A stretch of 64,000 nt of DNA from Ricinus communis (GCF_019578655.1 NC_063259.1:10754489-10818488); one strand, 5' to 3'. Shown: positions 10,437-22,578, counted from the stretch's first letter. Notes: generated by a model not told the origin, from the sequence alone. Made by a program: numbers and translations.

Positions 10437-12596
10437 TCTCAGCATCCTTTTTCCCAATCTAGATGTCAAAGGAAAAATGGAAAACCCTATAAAAGTTACT
10501 ACTTTCTCGGGTATCGGGAGATGAACGACAGACAAATTTGAGGTGAAAGTTGCGTTAATCCAGTTGGAATTACCTTTTTTAAAATCAATTTGGACTCAAT
10601 AGTCAAGTAAAATAAAGTTTGAGGGTCAAAACGACAATTTTCATAAGTTTAGGGACCTAATTTCAAAGTTTTAAACTTCCTCTAAGCTCTTCATATAGCC
10701 GATTGGGTTTTGCACTGCGACATGTTTTCTCTCGACGATTTTACATCTAGATACAGATTCTAAAAGGTTTTCTTGACAATAATCATTATTTTTATTGATA
10801 ATAATTTAAATTTTAAAAATAAATTTGGATATTTATCATATAATTCTAAAATCTATCATCTCTTTTAGAATTTTTCTTAAAATCCTACTGTTATAAATAG
10901 AAAGAGGTGATTAGGATTAGGGTTAACAATTAAGAACTGAGCTTTGGCAACAAGTAATATGGATCATTGAAAAACATTAAGAAAGAAAATACACAGACAA
11001 AAACTAGAGAGAAAAGAAAGAAAAAGACTATTGTTCTTATTTGACAATAGAAGATTCAAGCCACTAAAAAAGAACAGTTTCTGGAAACAAGCCACTAAAG
11101 AAAGAATCCTTTTTGGAAACCTATTTTTAAATCACTAAAATATTTCTATATACTAGATCTAGCACTAGATTCCTACTTGGTCTTCGACTCAATTGCATCC
11201 TCATCACCTGAGACTGGCAGATTTATCAACTACGGTGACAACCTGAAGGTTCCTCCAATCATGCATCCCTCATCATATTAGAAATTGGTTCCTTCATTCC
11301 TTTTTATTTTGTTTTTATTGTTTGCTTTTAGACACATGATTAGAATTATGACTTATGATCAACATGATTAGATTAGGTTTTATTTTGAATATGCATGTTG
11401 GAATTTGAATATGATAATAAGAATTGTAGGGTTTTGAATCTAATAATTTTTTCAATTAGCATTTTAAATCTGATTAAAAACATGCCATACGCTTAATGTT
11501 TAGATCTTTGTTTCCCTTATGATTAGGTGATTAGACATGTTTAATATGATTTCATGAATGATATGTTGTTTGTTACTTTACTGTACTTGGGGTTTTTTTT
11601 ATCAATTTAGGGTTTTGATCGTTAAGTTGGCTCTTTTTATTTTAATTTATTCATTCTATTTTCTTTCATTCTAATTAATTTCTCTATCTATCCATGTGAA
11701 ATTCGAGTCTCGGGGATGCGAAATACATGGAAGAATCAATGAAGACTACCTTGGAACCCTAGAGCCGATCGCTTGTGCAAGGCCAACCTCTATTTATTTT
11801 GTCTTTTAGATGATTTTTGATGTATTTTGGTGTTCTGTGTAGTTTTTAGTTCTTTTTCTTTTTGCGATTGTAGCTATAGTCTGGGTTGTAAAAATTAGAT
11901 TTACTTTCTGCTTTTATTTTGTTTATTCTTACTTATTGTAAGATTAATTAAATATGTGTTTATGTGATTGGGTAATTAAAATGGGCTACATGGACTTAGG
12001 GTTAAAATTAGATCCAACATTAATACTATAGTCCAATACGTTAACCAACTTTAACTGCGCTAAAATCCTAAAATCCAAGTAGACTTAGCAGGCCTTGGCA
12101 TGCTTTAATTAGGGTTGGGCTTAATTAGAATTAGGATCACAATGAACGGGCCTTATCATAATAAGTACTCTATTAGGTCTAAAAGCTGGAAACCAAAAAG
12201 CATAATATGTAATTGGGTTAGACTAGATAGGCTACATACATAATTAACTAGTAAATTAGGCTAACAACTCTAATATGGGCTGGTTTGGATAAATCGGTTT
12301 TGGATAAATTGCTCATATTTATAGGGACTAATTTATTAAACAATAAAATTAAAGACTAATATAAACAAATAAAACAAATCCATCTTTGGATTTATGGCAT
12401 AAGCTTCCTTATGAAATTTGAGGAACGCCACTCAATAGTAAAAGTGTCCCGGTGATTACCTAGGCGGCGACTCCTATCTCCGTGGTAGTCTAAGTGATTA
12501 GTTAGCGTGTTTTCGATTGGGTTAAAAAGCCTTACAGAGTTATGGTCGATAAAGATACTTAGGTGCATGCCCGAAACTGCCGCCCAAACCATAGAC
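10437..12596 (+). mobile_element. 3' LTR of the Tat element (about 2.16 kb)
   Basis: The start is set by alignment with the inverted copy, which begins TGTCAACACCC (reading down from 13,881); here the terminus has drifted. The end matches the LTR tail that precedes the primer site at 14,143 (shared AAAAGTGTCCCG and CTTAGGTG blocks). Inside lies a TATAAATA box at about 10,892 and, 300 bases on, a conserved GGTGACAACCTGAAGGTTCC segment also seen in the inverted copy. Flanking target duplication cannot be tested because the 5' end is outside the window. Confidence 0.65.
10892..10899 (+). promoter_or_regulatory. TATA box of the Tat LTR
   Basis: TATAAATA followed by AGAAAGAGG and an AGGGTTA stretch. 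The inverted LTR has TATAAATAGAACAA at the matching offset (13,301-13,308, minus strand), so the element is conserved between copies and is the likely U3 promoter. Confidence 0.55.
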
Positions 12597-12604
12597 ATAA
12601 AAAA

Positions 12605-13881
12605 CAAATTAAATTAAGCTAGAAAATATAAAATAATACAAACCTTAGAAATTAAAAAAACTGACAAACGATAAATAAAATTTCCTATGGCAGATTCTAG
12701 ATTTTAATCATGCAACCTAAAAACTTAATGCAATCACATAATTATTAAAGAAAAACCATAAATCTAACATTCTATGAAAACTATTCCAATTATTAGATCC
12801 AAAACCCAATACATTCATATTATCATATTCAAAACCTTGGACATTCATATTATCAAATTCAAGACCCAACATATATAAACATCACAAAGACATATAGAAC
12901 TATTAAAACCCTAGATCTAATCACATCAAGGGATATAAAGAATTTGAAATAAATCCTATCATGTTTCTAGAATCATAAAAATAAAAGAACTAGTGAAGGA
13001 AAAAAAGATATTGATGATGCTAAATTTTGGGGAACGCTCAAGTTGTCACCGTAGATTGCGAATCTACGAGTCTCTGGAGATAATGAGGTGGTTGAATTGA
13101 AGATTGGATGAGAATCTACTATTGTCTAGGGTTGCAGAAATCTTTTGTCATTCTAAAGAAAAACTTTCCTAACTCAAAGCTCTTTCTTAGTGACTTCTCT
13201 TTTTGTTTCCTAAAACTCTCTGCTTAGATGAACGCCCAAATTAATAGAGGTCTGGTTGCTTAATGAATGTAGCTAACCCTAGACCTAGGGCATATTGTTC
13301 TATTTATAGCAGTAGGGTTAGGAAGTCCTAGATGTATTAGATAAGTGCTAATTATTTAAAATAAAAATCATCGATTATCTTTCCCTTTCATCAGATTAAT
13401 ATATAATATAATAAAATATTTTACATTCAAATAATTATCACTAAAAATATCCAATAATTATCCCAAATCACTTTTAGAAACTTCTTTTCATCAATTTTAG
13501 CGTTTTAAGTCAAAAATAATGCAAAAAACGGCATTGAATCTCGAAATATAGCCAATCGGCACTGTGTAGAGCTGACCGGCTTTGCACAAAGCTGATCGGC
13601 TCTTTGTAAAGCCGATTGGATTTGTTGAGCAAAACGTTTAGGAATTTTAGCAGTTTACTCTCCGAACTTGCAAAAACTGTCATTTTATCCTTCAAAAGTT
13701 AATTTTTGCTGAAAATTGGGTCCAAATTGATGCTAGAAAAGTAATTTTAATTCAATTATTCTCAACCCTAACCTGGATTCACCCATCCTCAATCTCCTAA
13801 GACTTGAGAAAGGCAGTAACTTTCATCATTTGGTTTTTCATAATTCTCTCAATATCTGGTTCCGGAAAATGGGTGTTGACA
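12605..13881 (-). mobile_element. Inverted partial Tat LTR
   Basis: Read on the minus strand from 13,881 it begins TGTCAACACCCATTTTCCGG and follows the order of the plus LTR at 10,437 onward: GTTACT block, TATAAATA, GGTGACAACTTGAG, then AT-rich U5 sequence. It stops at about 12,605, where it meets the end of the plus-strand LTR. It is about 1.28 kb, so the last 0.9 kb of the LTR is missing. Confidence 0.65.
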
Positions 13882-14605
13882 CGGTTAAGTACTAAAATTA
13901 AAGTCAGGTATATATAAATAAGGAAGTTAGCTTCCGGATCCATCTCTAGATTTGTGATGTAGGGTTCCTTATAGAATTGAAAAACGTTAGTTATTAGTAA
14001 AAGTGTCCCGATTACTCGGGTGGCAACCCCATCTCTGCACTAGTCTTTATGACTAGTTAGCATATTCCCAATTAGGTTGAAAAGCTTTATAGTGCCGCAG
14101 TCGCTAAAGACACTTAGGTGTATGCTCGAAACCACCGTCCACATTGGCGACTCCGCTGGAGATAAGAGAAGCTAATTTCAGTGTATGTCTGTCTTTAATT
14201 TCATGAAATGCATATAATACATTCTTTGTTCTTACCCACCAGTCTCCGCCAAGGATGAAGAATTGCCTTCTTACAGCACCAACCAATCAGTGGACCTGCA
14301 CGAACTAGTTTCTCTAAATTTGTATGGTTATTTGTATTACTAACATGTTAGAAAAAGAAAGGATGCAAAGTACCAAAAGAGAACGACTTATGTGTGTGCA
14401 AGTACTCGGAGTGAACTTCAGAGGAAGGTAGTGCTCCATGGCAAGACGGTGCTTTATTGCACCTTGGGGCCTCTAGTATAAGATCATCAGACTTAGGGAA
14501 AACGTGATGCTCCTTTGAATCACACCAGATGAGGCTGTGGAATGTGCTTCAGAGGTGGCACCAGCAAAGGACCCCAAGATATGGGAGGGCTTGGAGCATC
14601 GGGTA
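13882..14605 (+). mobile_element. LTR tail, tRNA-Arg primer site and deleted Tat copy
   Basis: 13,882-14,143 repeats the last 260 bases of the Tat LTR. It is followed immediately by a primer site and, after about 45 bases, by sequence homologous to the antisense-ORF region at 7,460-7,830 (shared stretches such as CCAGTCTCCGCCAAGGATGA and AGTACTCGGAGTGAACTT). All of gag-pol is absent. This looks like a deleted Tat derivative or a recombination scar. It ends at about 14,605, where unrelated sequence starts. Confidence 0.6.
14144..14162 (+). other. Primer binding site, tRNA-Arg type
   Basis: TTGGCGACTCCGCTGGAGAT directly after an LTR end (CCACA). It matches the TGGCGACTCCGCTGGGGA primer site used by Tat/Ogre elements, which pairs with the 3' end of tRNA-Arg, apart from one changed base. 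Confidence 0.75.
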
Positions 14606-16849
14606 GATGAATACAAATCCATAATAATTATTCCATCACTAATATATATAAATAAATATTAAACGCCTACTATTCAATTATGCTAAGAATATTAACATCT
14701 CACATTAGCTTACCACATATATATTTAGTATTAACTACTAAATATCTGAGGCTAGCTGTGGAGTGTCTAGATTTCAATTACCTAATCAATTTAGAACGTA
14801 TTTTGCCCTACGGTGAAGGAACAAGGGCTGATAAAATAGAGTAGCTGAAAATTCTATCTGTTACTTGGACAAATATAATTTGAGACTGTCAGTCTCGAGA
14901 GTGAGTTAAAATCATATATCAAAATATACTAACAAATACTCATACAAGATAATATACATATCTATTTATACATGCATATATATGAATACACAATGCATAT
15001 ATACATCATGTCATTACTACATATATTCAATTTATTAAGAATTAGGAAGAAAGCAATAGCAGAACCCTAGTCTCCAAATCTACTAGCCTGTAGGCTCTCT
15101 TATTTACAATAGACTAGTGTCCAGAGAGCAAAGCTCACCTAGGGTCCTTAAATCTAGTCTGGTCACTTGTTTCCAACTCAGTCGGCACCTAGAGAGCTAA
15201 GCTCAACCATGAAACTTTCCTCATACAATTCCTGAATTCCATAAGCCCAAAGAGCAATGCTTGACTAGGGAACATCACACATACACACACACACACATAT
15301 ATATACATTGATTTACACCAGTGTGCACACGGTCCTGATCTTACCCATCAGATGGTATATTCTACTATCGTCCTGCTCCCGGATAATATTAAAAGTTTGG
15401 TAATGATAATAATAATAACATGTATAATAATGAAAATAATCATTGCACCTAATTTAATATTAAATATTAAATTTATTAATATGATTTCAGGCATAAAATA
15501 TAATTGAAATGCAGTAATAGCAATATTAATATTTAAATTAAATAGATGACATGACATAAAATCAGTTGACTATATGACTTTAACTCACAGATTAGAAGTT
15601 TCCTCTGATCCGCTGCTCCAGCTTCCAATACAGCTGGATGATGCGACAGAGAATCTAAAAATCTGCAAATATCATATTACTACTTATATCTATATATAAC
15701 AACCATCTAAACCTAGACTTTCCTAAGAAATTACGGGTTATATCCTATTGAAACCCTATCTGACAGATAATTCGATGTTAGTAGAATTTATCTGTTATCA
15801 AGACTCAAACCAGCTAATATAAATTTATACTTCACTAGATAATGTTCTAGAGCCATTAATCTCAATTGTTACCAAAAATTAACCTGATGTCAATTAATTA
15901 TTGATTATATAACCCGATTACAAATTAACTCATTAATTAATCCTTGATAGAACAAAGTTCCAAAACATAATAAATCACTTAATTAGCCTTAATTATTCAA
16001 TCAAGTATTAATCTTTAAATTAAATTCTAATTCACTACAATTTGAAATTAAATAACCATTATTCTTGAAATCTATGTTTGGACTAACATAAATCTTTAAC
16101 AAAACAAATTAACCAATAAATTTTTTTAATTTCCTAACTAATATACAATAGACCTCAATGAAGTCTCTAGATATCAATTAATTCCTAATTACCCATAATT
16201 AATACTTAAATCACAATCCTAATAGAATATTTGAATAAAAATAATTAAATAATTGAAATCGAGTTTAGATTGTAGATTGTCATACCGAGCCGAATTGGAT
16301 ACATTACTACAACTTGAAATTTGCAAAAATCGAATTGGAACTACAGCTTGATGGCATGCATCCCGAGGTTAATGATCCCACCACCATAAAATGTTAACGA
16401 CGATGAGAATGCAATCCAAGCATACCGCTTCGTATATTGAGGCATATGGGGTTCCAATATGTGATTATTTTTGCCAAATCTATATGCCAAGGCTCAAAAC
16501 TTTCCAGGTCTATGCTTTTGGGGTCGAGGAACCTTATTCCAACCTTAAATTAGCTGGAATAACAAAGGCAACGACAGTTCTAAGAACAACAGCAAATGTT
16601 GACTTTTTTCTTTTTCCTAAACCGTCGATTCTTAATGGTTTTCGGTAAAACTAAGGTCGCTGGAGAGCTATAAAGGATGACGAAGCTTTGGCTGGAGTTT
16701 GAGGGGTTGAGGTGGCAAAAAATGGATGAATAGGGGAAGAGAGATGAGCGACAGTGAGAGATATATCGGGGAGAGAAAGAAGTTATCTTAGGGGCTAAAT
16801 TGCAATTTTACAACAATAACAATAGTTACTGTTGGGCCCTCGTAAGTGC
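14606..16849 (-). mobile_element. Probable reverse-strand chromovirus-type LTR, AT-rich
   Basis: No coding domain. Read on the minus strand it resembles Del/Tekay-like LTRs: a C/T-rich leader after a possible TATA region (about 16,670-16,780), a long AT-rich middle (15,700-16,260), then blocks such as the ACTGACAGTCTCAAATTATA stretch near 14,895 and a CTGATGGGTAAGATCAGG stretch near 15,340. A CA repeat lies at 15,278-15,306. I could not fix both termini or a target duplication, so the extent is approximate. A short ORF at 16,391-16,648 falls in the leader and has no recognisable similarity. Confidence 0.4.
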
Positions 16850-18495
16850 TAGAAGCACTTACTTTTCAGCTTTATTTTATATTAATTTTGCCTTTAATTA
16901 AGGTTGATTTATTTATTTAAGTTTGGACAGTTCTTTTAGGTATTTTAAGAATAACACATGTTTATAAGGAGTTGAATGGAATCAAAAAACATGAGAATCA
17001 AGCAAAGGAAAGGCATATTTATTTAAAGTTTAGTCCGACATGGGAAGTTACACGGCTATGTGGCCTTCAGTGTGAGTTTTAAAAATGGAAAATTACATGA
17101 TGGCTCCACACGAGAAGCCCATATGGCCGTGTGGAAGAAAATGGCGAATTTGAGCATTATGTAGATTTTATCGCATTAGATTTAGTGCATTCTTTCGTGA
17201 TGCTAAAGGTTCAGAATTGAAAAGTAGTCTTCATCAACTTTGTAGAGGACGTCCTAAGCTATAATGCTTATGAATGGCTTAACTCCATATTAGGTTTCTA
17301 AGATGAGAAAACGTAGGTGGAAGTTAGATGTTGTTCAGTTCATTTCTGTTTAGATCAGTCTCAGTGTTTGGATCTTACCTAGAGTTACAAAGGTCTGATT
17401 GAGGTGATTCAAAATTCTAAAATATAGTACTCTTCAAGAGAAAAAACTTTGATGAAGAACAAAACCTCAATTACATTTCTACGATGCCTTAAAATAGCCC
17501 ATAGAATAAAAAACGGAAAGAGACATATATTCAAGGTACGAAAAGCTATGGACGCCACACGGTCGTGTGGCTAGCAGTGTGGATCATTAAGATTTACTGT
17601 TTAAGGAACTTTTAGGGTTATTTGAAAGGGGGTCCGTCATTATCTCATTTCTAGAGACAGAAGCACTTAGAGAACTCAATGTTTTTTCTATTTTCTAGGG
17701 TTTGATTGGTTATTTTTCAGGGAAGAACATCATTTCCACCTTTATTTCCTAAGATTGAAGATTTTCATCTCTTCTCATCCATGAATAGTTTAAAGCCTCT
17801 ATTTCCCTTATTTTTATTTCTTTATTGCAATGTGTAGAAACTAATCTTCTTACTATTTGAGTTTTGATGAACCCTAATTTGTATTGTATGGATTGACTCA
17901 AAGTTAATTTAATTAAATATTTTCCTTGAGTTTTTTGTATATTTGATTGCTTAATCGTATATTTCAATTGATAAGTTGAGGTATTGATTAGAATTTATTT
18001 TCATAAATTGATTAGAGATAACTATTTATGAATTGATCACATCTTAGGAATTAAGGATTGATTGGGATATTAGAGATAGATCTACAACATCCTTTGGTTT
18101 ATTAATTCGTTAATCTTAATGCATGATCTAAGTGAGTGGGTTTGAGAAGAAATTTCTTTCCCTCCTCTTAGGAATTAAGGGTTTAATCACTTGAGAAAGT
18201 TCTTACCTAATTTTGTGGAATGCCATGTTTCATGAAGTATTCATCTTATTAGGGGGATTCATTACCTAAATAGGTTCTTTTATCTTTCATAAATACAACA
18301 ATTATTTAATTCTTATTTTTAAAATTATTTCACTATTAAATATTACTAAAGAAAAACTACATTTGACTGCTAAACATTAGTACGTGATTGAAAATAGTAC
18401 TCATAATTAGATCCCCAGTGAAATGATACTCTTATTCATCACTTTATTACTTGATACGATCAGTGCACTTTGACGCGTGTGGATGGCACGCATCA
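16850..18495 (+). mobile_element. LTR of Athila-like element (outer element)
   Basis: The 3' end is clear: GGATGGCACGCATCA followed by a tRNA-Asp-type primer site. The start is approximate. The LTR contains CACGG/CCGTGTGG dyads at about 17,050, 17,110-17,140 and 17,555-17,580, and an AGGGTTTGATTGG leader near 17,697. No ORF of note. Confidence 0.55.
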
Positions 18496-18501
18496 AGTTT
18501 C

Positions 18502-18519
18502 TAGCGCCGTTGTCGAGGA
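18502..18519 (+). other. Primer binding site, tRNA-Asp type
   Basis: TAGCGCCGTTGTCGAGGAC, a slightly mutated TGGCGCCGTTGCCGGGGA site, complementary to the 3' end of tRNA-Asp as in Athila elements. The duplicate at 25,307-25,324 keeps TGGCGCC. Confidence 0.75.
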
Positions 18520-19038
18520 CTTTTCTATTGCAATATTATTAGTAATTCAAAAGCTAGTGATTTAGTATTTTTATTTTTATTTGATTATTCTTGTTGCGTT
18601 TTTCTTTAAGTACATGAATCCGTGCATGACCCGAGCTAGTTTGATAGGAACTATTCGCTTACGAACCAAAGTTGGAAAGAACTTTGAGGAAGTAATAAAA
18701 GGAAGAAAGAGAACAAGCTTTAGCCATTACAAAATCAGAATTAAGAGGATACGGAGGAACCAAACCAAGGAGAGGAATAATTGAGAATGGCAGCTCCACT
18801 ATGGAGAGAACCATGCAAGAGTATGCATGCCCAACTCTTAATTGGGCTATATTGAGTACTGTAAGACCAAATGTTGCGGCAAATAATTCCGAGATCAAGC
18901 CCACCATTATTTAGATGGTGCAACACAATTGCACGTTTAATGGTATGCTAAATAGGAATCCAAACACTTATTTGGATGATTTTCTTAAGATTTAAAATAC
19001 CTTTAAGATTGATGGGGTATCAGATGACGCTATCAGAT
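18520..19038 (+). pseudogene. Athila-type gag, 5' part, first copy, cut by insertion
   Basis: Leader and start of gag. An open frame at 18,581-18,784 encodes a basic Arg/Lys-rich stretch. Later, WMVQHNCTFNGMLNRNPN-like residues begin the gag core at about 18,915. The frame is cut at 19,038, in the middle of the segment that reads GVSDDAIRL in the second copy, by the LTR of the nested element. The same 563 bases reappear at 25,281-25,843 with about eight substitutions. Confidence 0.7.
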
Positions 19039-20558
19039 TGATGTGTGCTACTCGTGTTAGCTACAATCTAAGGCAGTGTACCTATCGATGCAGTCTAGCA
19101 CTAATGGCGAGTATCAAGGTCGTATTCCTCAGGAAAGCGAAAGCCCAGAGTTACTTCTTTGTTCTTTGTTATATTAACCTAAAATGGATGATGAATAAAT
19201 TCTAAACTAACTATTAACTACGAGCTAAGTTCTAAGGGAGATGCAGGAGTAATTGATAAGTGAAATAATCAAGACAAGAAGACAAACCCAAAGGGAATCT
19301 AAACTAGTTGGCATCCGAACAAAAGATAAAGGATCAGTGAGTCTAATTATGCTAGCCGTGGACGAATTCTTAACCGAATTCGGTTTCTCTCTCGAGATAA
19401 CCGAATTCCTAAACCTAATAACCTAAAGTTGGAATCTCTTCCTAACGATTGATTCTTAAATTAGCATTAAGCTTTAATCCGCCTCTATTAAGCTTTGTTA
19501 ATTCTTAATCCGGCTAGTTAATTATCCTTATCTCTAAGCGATTATTAACCAGTTCTTGTTATTCAAAGTTCCAATTGCCAAACGGATTTCTCAATCTCAT
19601 AAAGCAATCTAAACATCACAATTCACAACGTCTCATGAATAATGCATAATCTTATTCATACTGAAAACAAGAAGAATACAAAACCAACTCAAACAATCCA
19701 ACAATATAATATCAAGCCAACATAGTAAAGAAATCCCAATGGATTAAATCAGTCTAGCTAAACATGTTCATGTTTAAAACAATCTAGGAAATCAATTACA
19801 ATGAAAGAATAATGAAAATAAAACATGTACACCCTTTTCTCTCGAATTGGATGAATGACTCCAAATCCTGGATCTACACTTTGATTAATCTCCCAAACTG
19901 CCTCTTGAATTGGTCCACTACTGTTTTGCACTCGGAATCTTACGATTCCGGGATTCTTACTCACTGCAACTCTCTCTCGCACTCAATATTGTGCAGAAAC
20001 CGAACCAGCCACTAGGGCTCAATGTCACTCTTTTTTCCCCCTCTCCTTTCTCTAAGAAAAATGAATTTTTCTTATATATTTAACTCAGCACGGCCGTGGT
20101 CAAGGCCGTGCTAGTCAGCACGGCCGGAGTCCATGCCGTGCTGAAACTGTGGATCTCACCAACTAGGGTTTCACCACGGCCGTGTTGCTCCCCGTGCTGG
20201 ACACCACGGGCCGTGTTTCTCCCCGTGTTGGCCACCACGGGCCGTGCTGAAGGCCGTGGTGGCTACGGAAACCGTGCCCAAAGTGCCAATTTCAAGAATC
20301 AAAGCCAATGGTTGAGCACGGCCAGAGTCCAGGCCGTGCTCAATGTATGCATTGCGGGCTCTTGTCCGATCTTGATGAATTCTCCTCCGTTTCCGCACGT
20401 ATTGATCTATAATTGCTTAAACAACGATGATAGTCCTATAAATGTTCCTGAAATGCAAAAGAACATAAAACACGGGTGATCTGGGAATAAAAACACAATA
20501 ATTGCTAAGAACATACGCAATAATATGCAAGCAAATATGTGTAAAACTATGCTCATCA
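19039..20558 (-). repeat. 3' LTR of the gag-only element
   Basis: 1,520 bp, TGATG...CATCA. Contains the GC-rich block at 20,090-20,345 made of repeated GCACGGCC and GGCCGTGC units. It has one 30-bp unit more than its partner. Confidence 0.85.
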
Positions 20559-20576
20559 AATTACCCCACACTTAAG
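20559..20576 (-). other. Polypurine tract of the gag-only element
   Basis: On the minus strand CTTAAGTGTGGGGTAATT directly precedes the 3' LTR. Just upstream is TTGCTTGAGGACAAGCAATA, a conserved block before the 3' LTR of Athila-like elements and also present at 62,779-62,800. Confidence 0.7.
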
Positions 20577-22578
20577 CTATTGCTTGTCCTCAAGCAATTA
20601 ACAACTCAACCCACAAAACTATAGTTAGCAATTCATTTCAGTTTATGCCCCTAGTCCACAACAGAGAGTATTCAACACATCTCAAAGGATACTCAATCAT
20701 AAATCAAATTACAAATCATTAACAAAGAATGGAAATAATATTAATGCATGAGTAACTTAAATGACAACTCAACACCAACATCATGAACCAATGCCTCACA
20801 GGGATCACTCAAGTCGCTCAAAGTGTATATTAGGTAAATAACAAATCCCTCAAAGCAAATGCACAAGACCCGCTCACCATAAGCTTGCTTATAAATCATA
20901 TCTTCGCTACTGTGAATAAGTAAATACCAAAATCAAAGGGTCTTTACCAAGGTTGTAATGGGGCTAGGGTAAAGGTACGGGATTTGGACAAGTATGAAAA
21001 TCTTTGGAATTCGTGCGATAAACAATATTATATGCTCAAAGGATTAAATGCCTAAGATCACAAAAAGAATCATTCACTAAAATCCCTACTTCATAGAATA
21101 ACGCTCGCAAATGCTCTAAATCCAATAAAAAGATAAATAATTAAAGAGATTTGTTTATTATATATATTTTTTCCTTCTTTTTTTTTTTTTCTTTCAAATG
21201 AAATGAACTAGCAGCTTATTAGCGACCGCTGCATACAACTCGAATAAACATAAAGAATATCAAATACAAATTGGATCAAAGGGAGCATTTAAAATATCAA
21301 AAGATTTAGTGAATTTACCAACATAGCAACTAGCATCTTAATCCCACATAAAGTTGAACATATCACATAAAGAAATTCCAGCATAAGGGTAAAGGAAAGA
21401 TAAATGTAAAGAATGGTATAATTGAAGTGTATAGGTGTAGATTATGAAGAAAAGGTTAAGGCTCAAAAATTGGCTAACTAAGGGAAACATAAGATGGTAG
21501 GCTTTTGGTCAAATGTGGGGAATCCTAAATCGCCCAAATCATCTCATGGTATTCACAATATTCATGTAACTTCAACATGCATTACAAAGCAAGTTCTAGG
21601 AGCAAAGTTAAGTACAATGCACACTCAAACAAGAAATATAAAGAGCATAAGCATAATGAATGCTCAACTGGCTCAAAATCTCACTTTCAGGTGTGGTATT
21701 AGGTGCAGTTGGTTCGAAACATCATTAATTGAATCATTATTTAAGAAACACATGCATATGATATTATCAACGTTCTAAGTTAAAATTCGACAATTCGAAA
21801 AATAATTAAATAACACCGGTTTAACCCGGCAGGGTTGATGTGTAAAACACCATAAATTGTTTTCCAAGGACAATGAACAACAAAGAAAAGTAACTACAAT
21901 TCTATAAATCAAGTCATCAATCAGCTCAAAATTAGCATACTCAAGTGCATAAAAACACAATGTCCTAACATCTCCTAAAAATACACAACACCTAGCCATA
22001 GCAATTAAAAATCCATATGAGAGATTAGGGTTTACCCATAAGCACCCCACACTTAAAGAACACACTGTCCTCAGTGTAAAATGTTATGGATACCCCGCAT
22101 GGAATGCTCAACTAAGAGAACAAAAGCAATACAATCCAAGTGCATGACATGTATGAAAAATAAAGTAAATAAATATAGAAAAATAAAAAGATCTAGGGGA
22201 CTGCCCTGATCATCCATCGAGGGCCGATGTTGTGAAAATTCAAAGGCCTCCTCAGAGAATCAAAATAATAAAATAAAGAAATAAAATTAAAATTGAAAAT
22301 ATGAAAACTAAAACTAATAAAATGTTTCAAAACAAAAGGTTAAAATATTAAAGATTAAAGATAAAGTTTGGGGTGCCTCCCAAAAGCGCTTCTTTTTTAT
22401 GTGATGAGTCCTCTTAGCTGGACTCATGGTGAAAGGCAAATGGGCGTGATCGATGACCATCCATCCTTCTTCCAAGCAAATATCTTCAAGTATCCGCTAG
22501 AGGGATAATCGTCAATTTCCTCTTCCGACTATCAAACAAGGCCGCCAATATGACGGGCAAGACTAGCTCCTCGTATAA
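20577..22578 (-). other. 3' non-coding region of the gag-only element
   Basis: About 2 kb between the gag-like ORF and the polypurine tract with no significant ORF. It is collinear with 60,800-62,800 (plus strand) and in part with 57,333-58,154 (minus strand). The conservation of this non-coding part between copies suggests RNA-level signals or simply recent descent. A T-rich run lies at 21,165-21,195. Confidence 0.6.

Larger units (their letters stand above)
1..12596 (+). mobile_element. Tat-lineage Ty3/gypsy element, 3' part
   Basis: The element enters from before the window, so the 5' LTR and start of gag are not visible. Domains run in the order gag, protease, G-patch, reverse transcriptase, RNase H, second (archaeal-type) RNase H, integrase, followed by a long 3' region with an antisense ORF and an LTR. 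Two RNase H domains and an extra ORF between pol and the 3' LTR are known traits of the Tat/Ogre lineage. A related LTR at 14,143 is followed by a tRNA-Arg-type primer site, again as in Tat/Ogre. Every coding domain has in-frame stops, so this copy is dead. The 3' border is set by similarity between the ends near 12,596 and 14,143. Confidence 0.85.
18476..19038 (+). repeat. 563-bp direct duplication, copy 1
   Basis: From CGTGTGGATGGCACG to GACGCTATCAGAT. The second copy is 25,281-25,843, equal in length, with about eight base differences by eye. The two flank the element at 19,039-25,280. Confidence 0.85.

Noticed and set aside
15278..15306. CA/TA microsatellite as a functional element
   Set aside because: A short simple repeat within an LTR-like region, with nothing to suggest a role.
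16391..16648. An 85-codon ORF as a gene
   Set aside because: No start context, domain or neighbour supports it; it lies in the leader part of a probable reverse-strand LTR.
20096..20479. 127-codon ORF across the GC-rich block (repeated at 24,860-25,201)
   Set aside because: It is open only because the GC-rich hairpin units contain few stops; it lies in LTRs and is Pro/Cys/Arg-rich without any known motif.
21494..22065. 94- and 96-codon ORFs in the inner element
   Set aside because: They lie in the 3' non-coding region of the gag-only element, and the corresponding frames are not kept in the copy at 61-62 kb.
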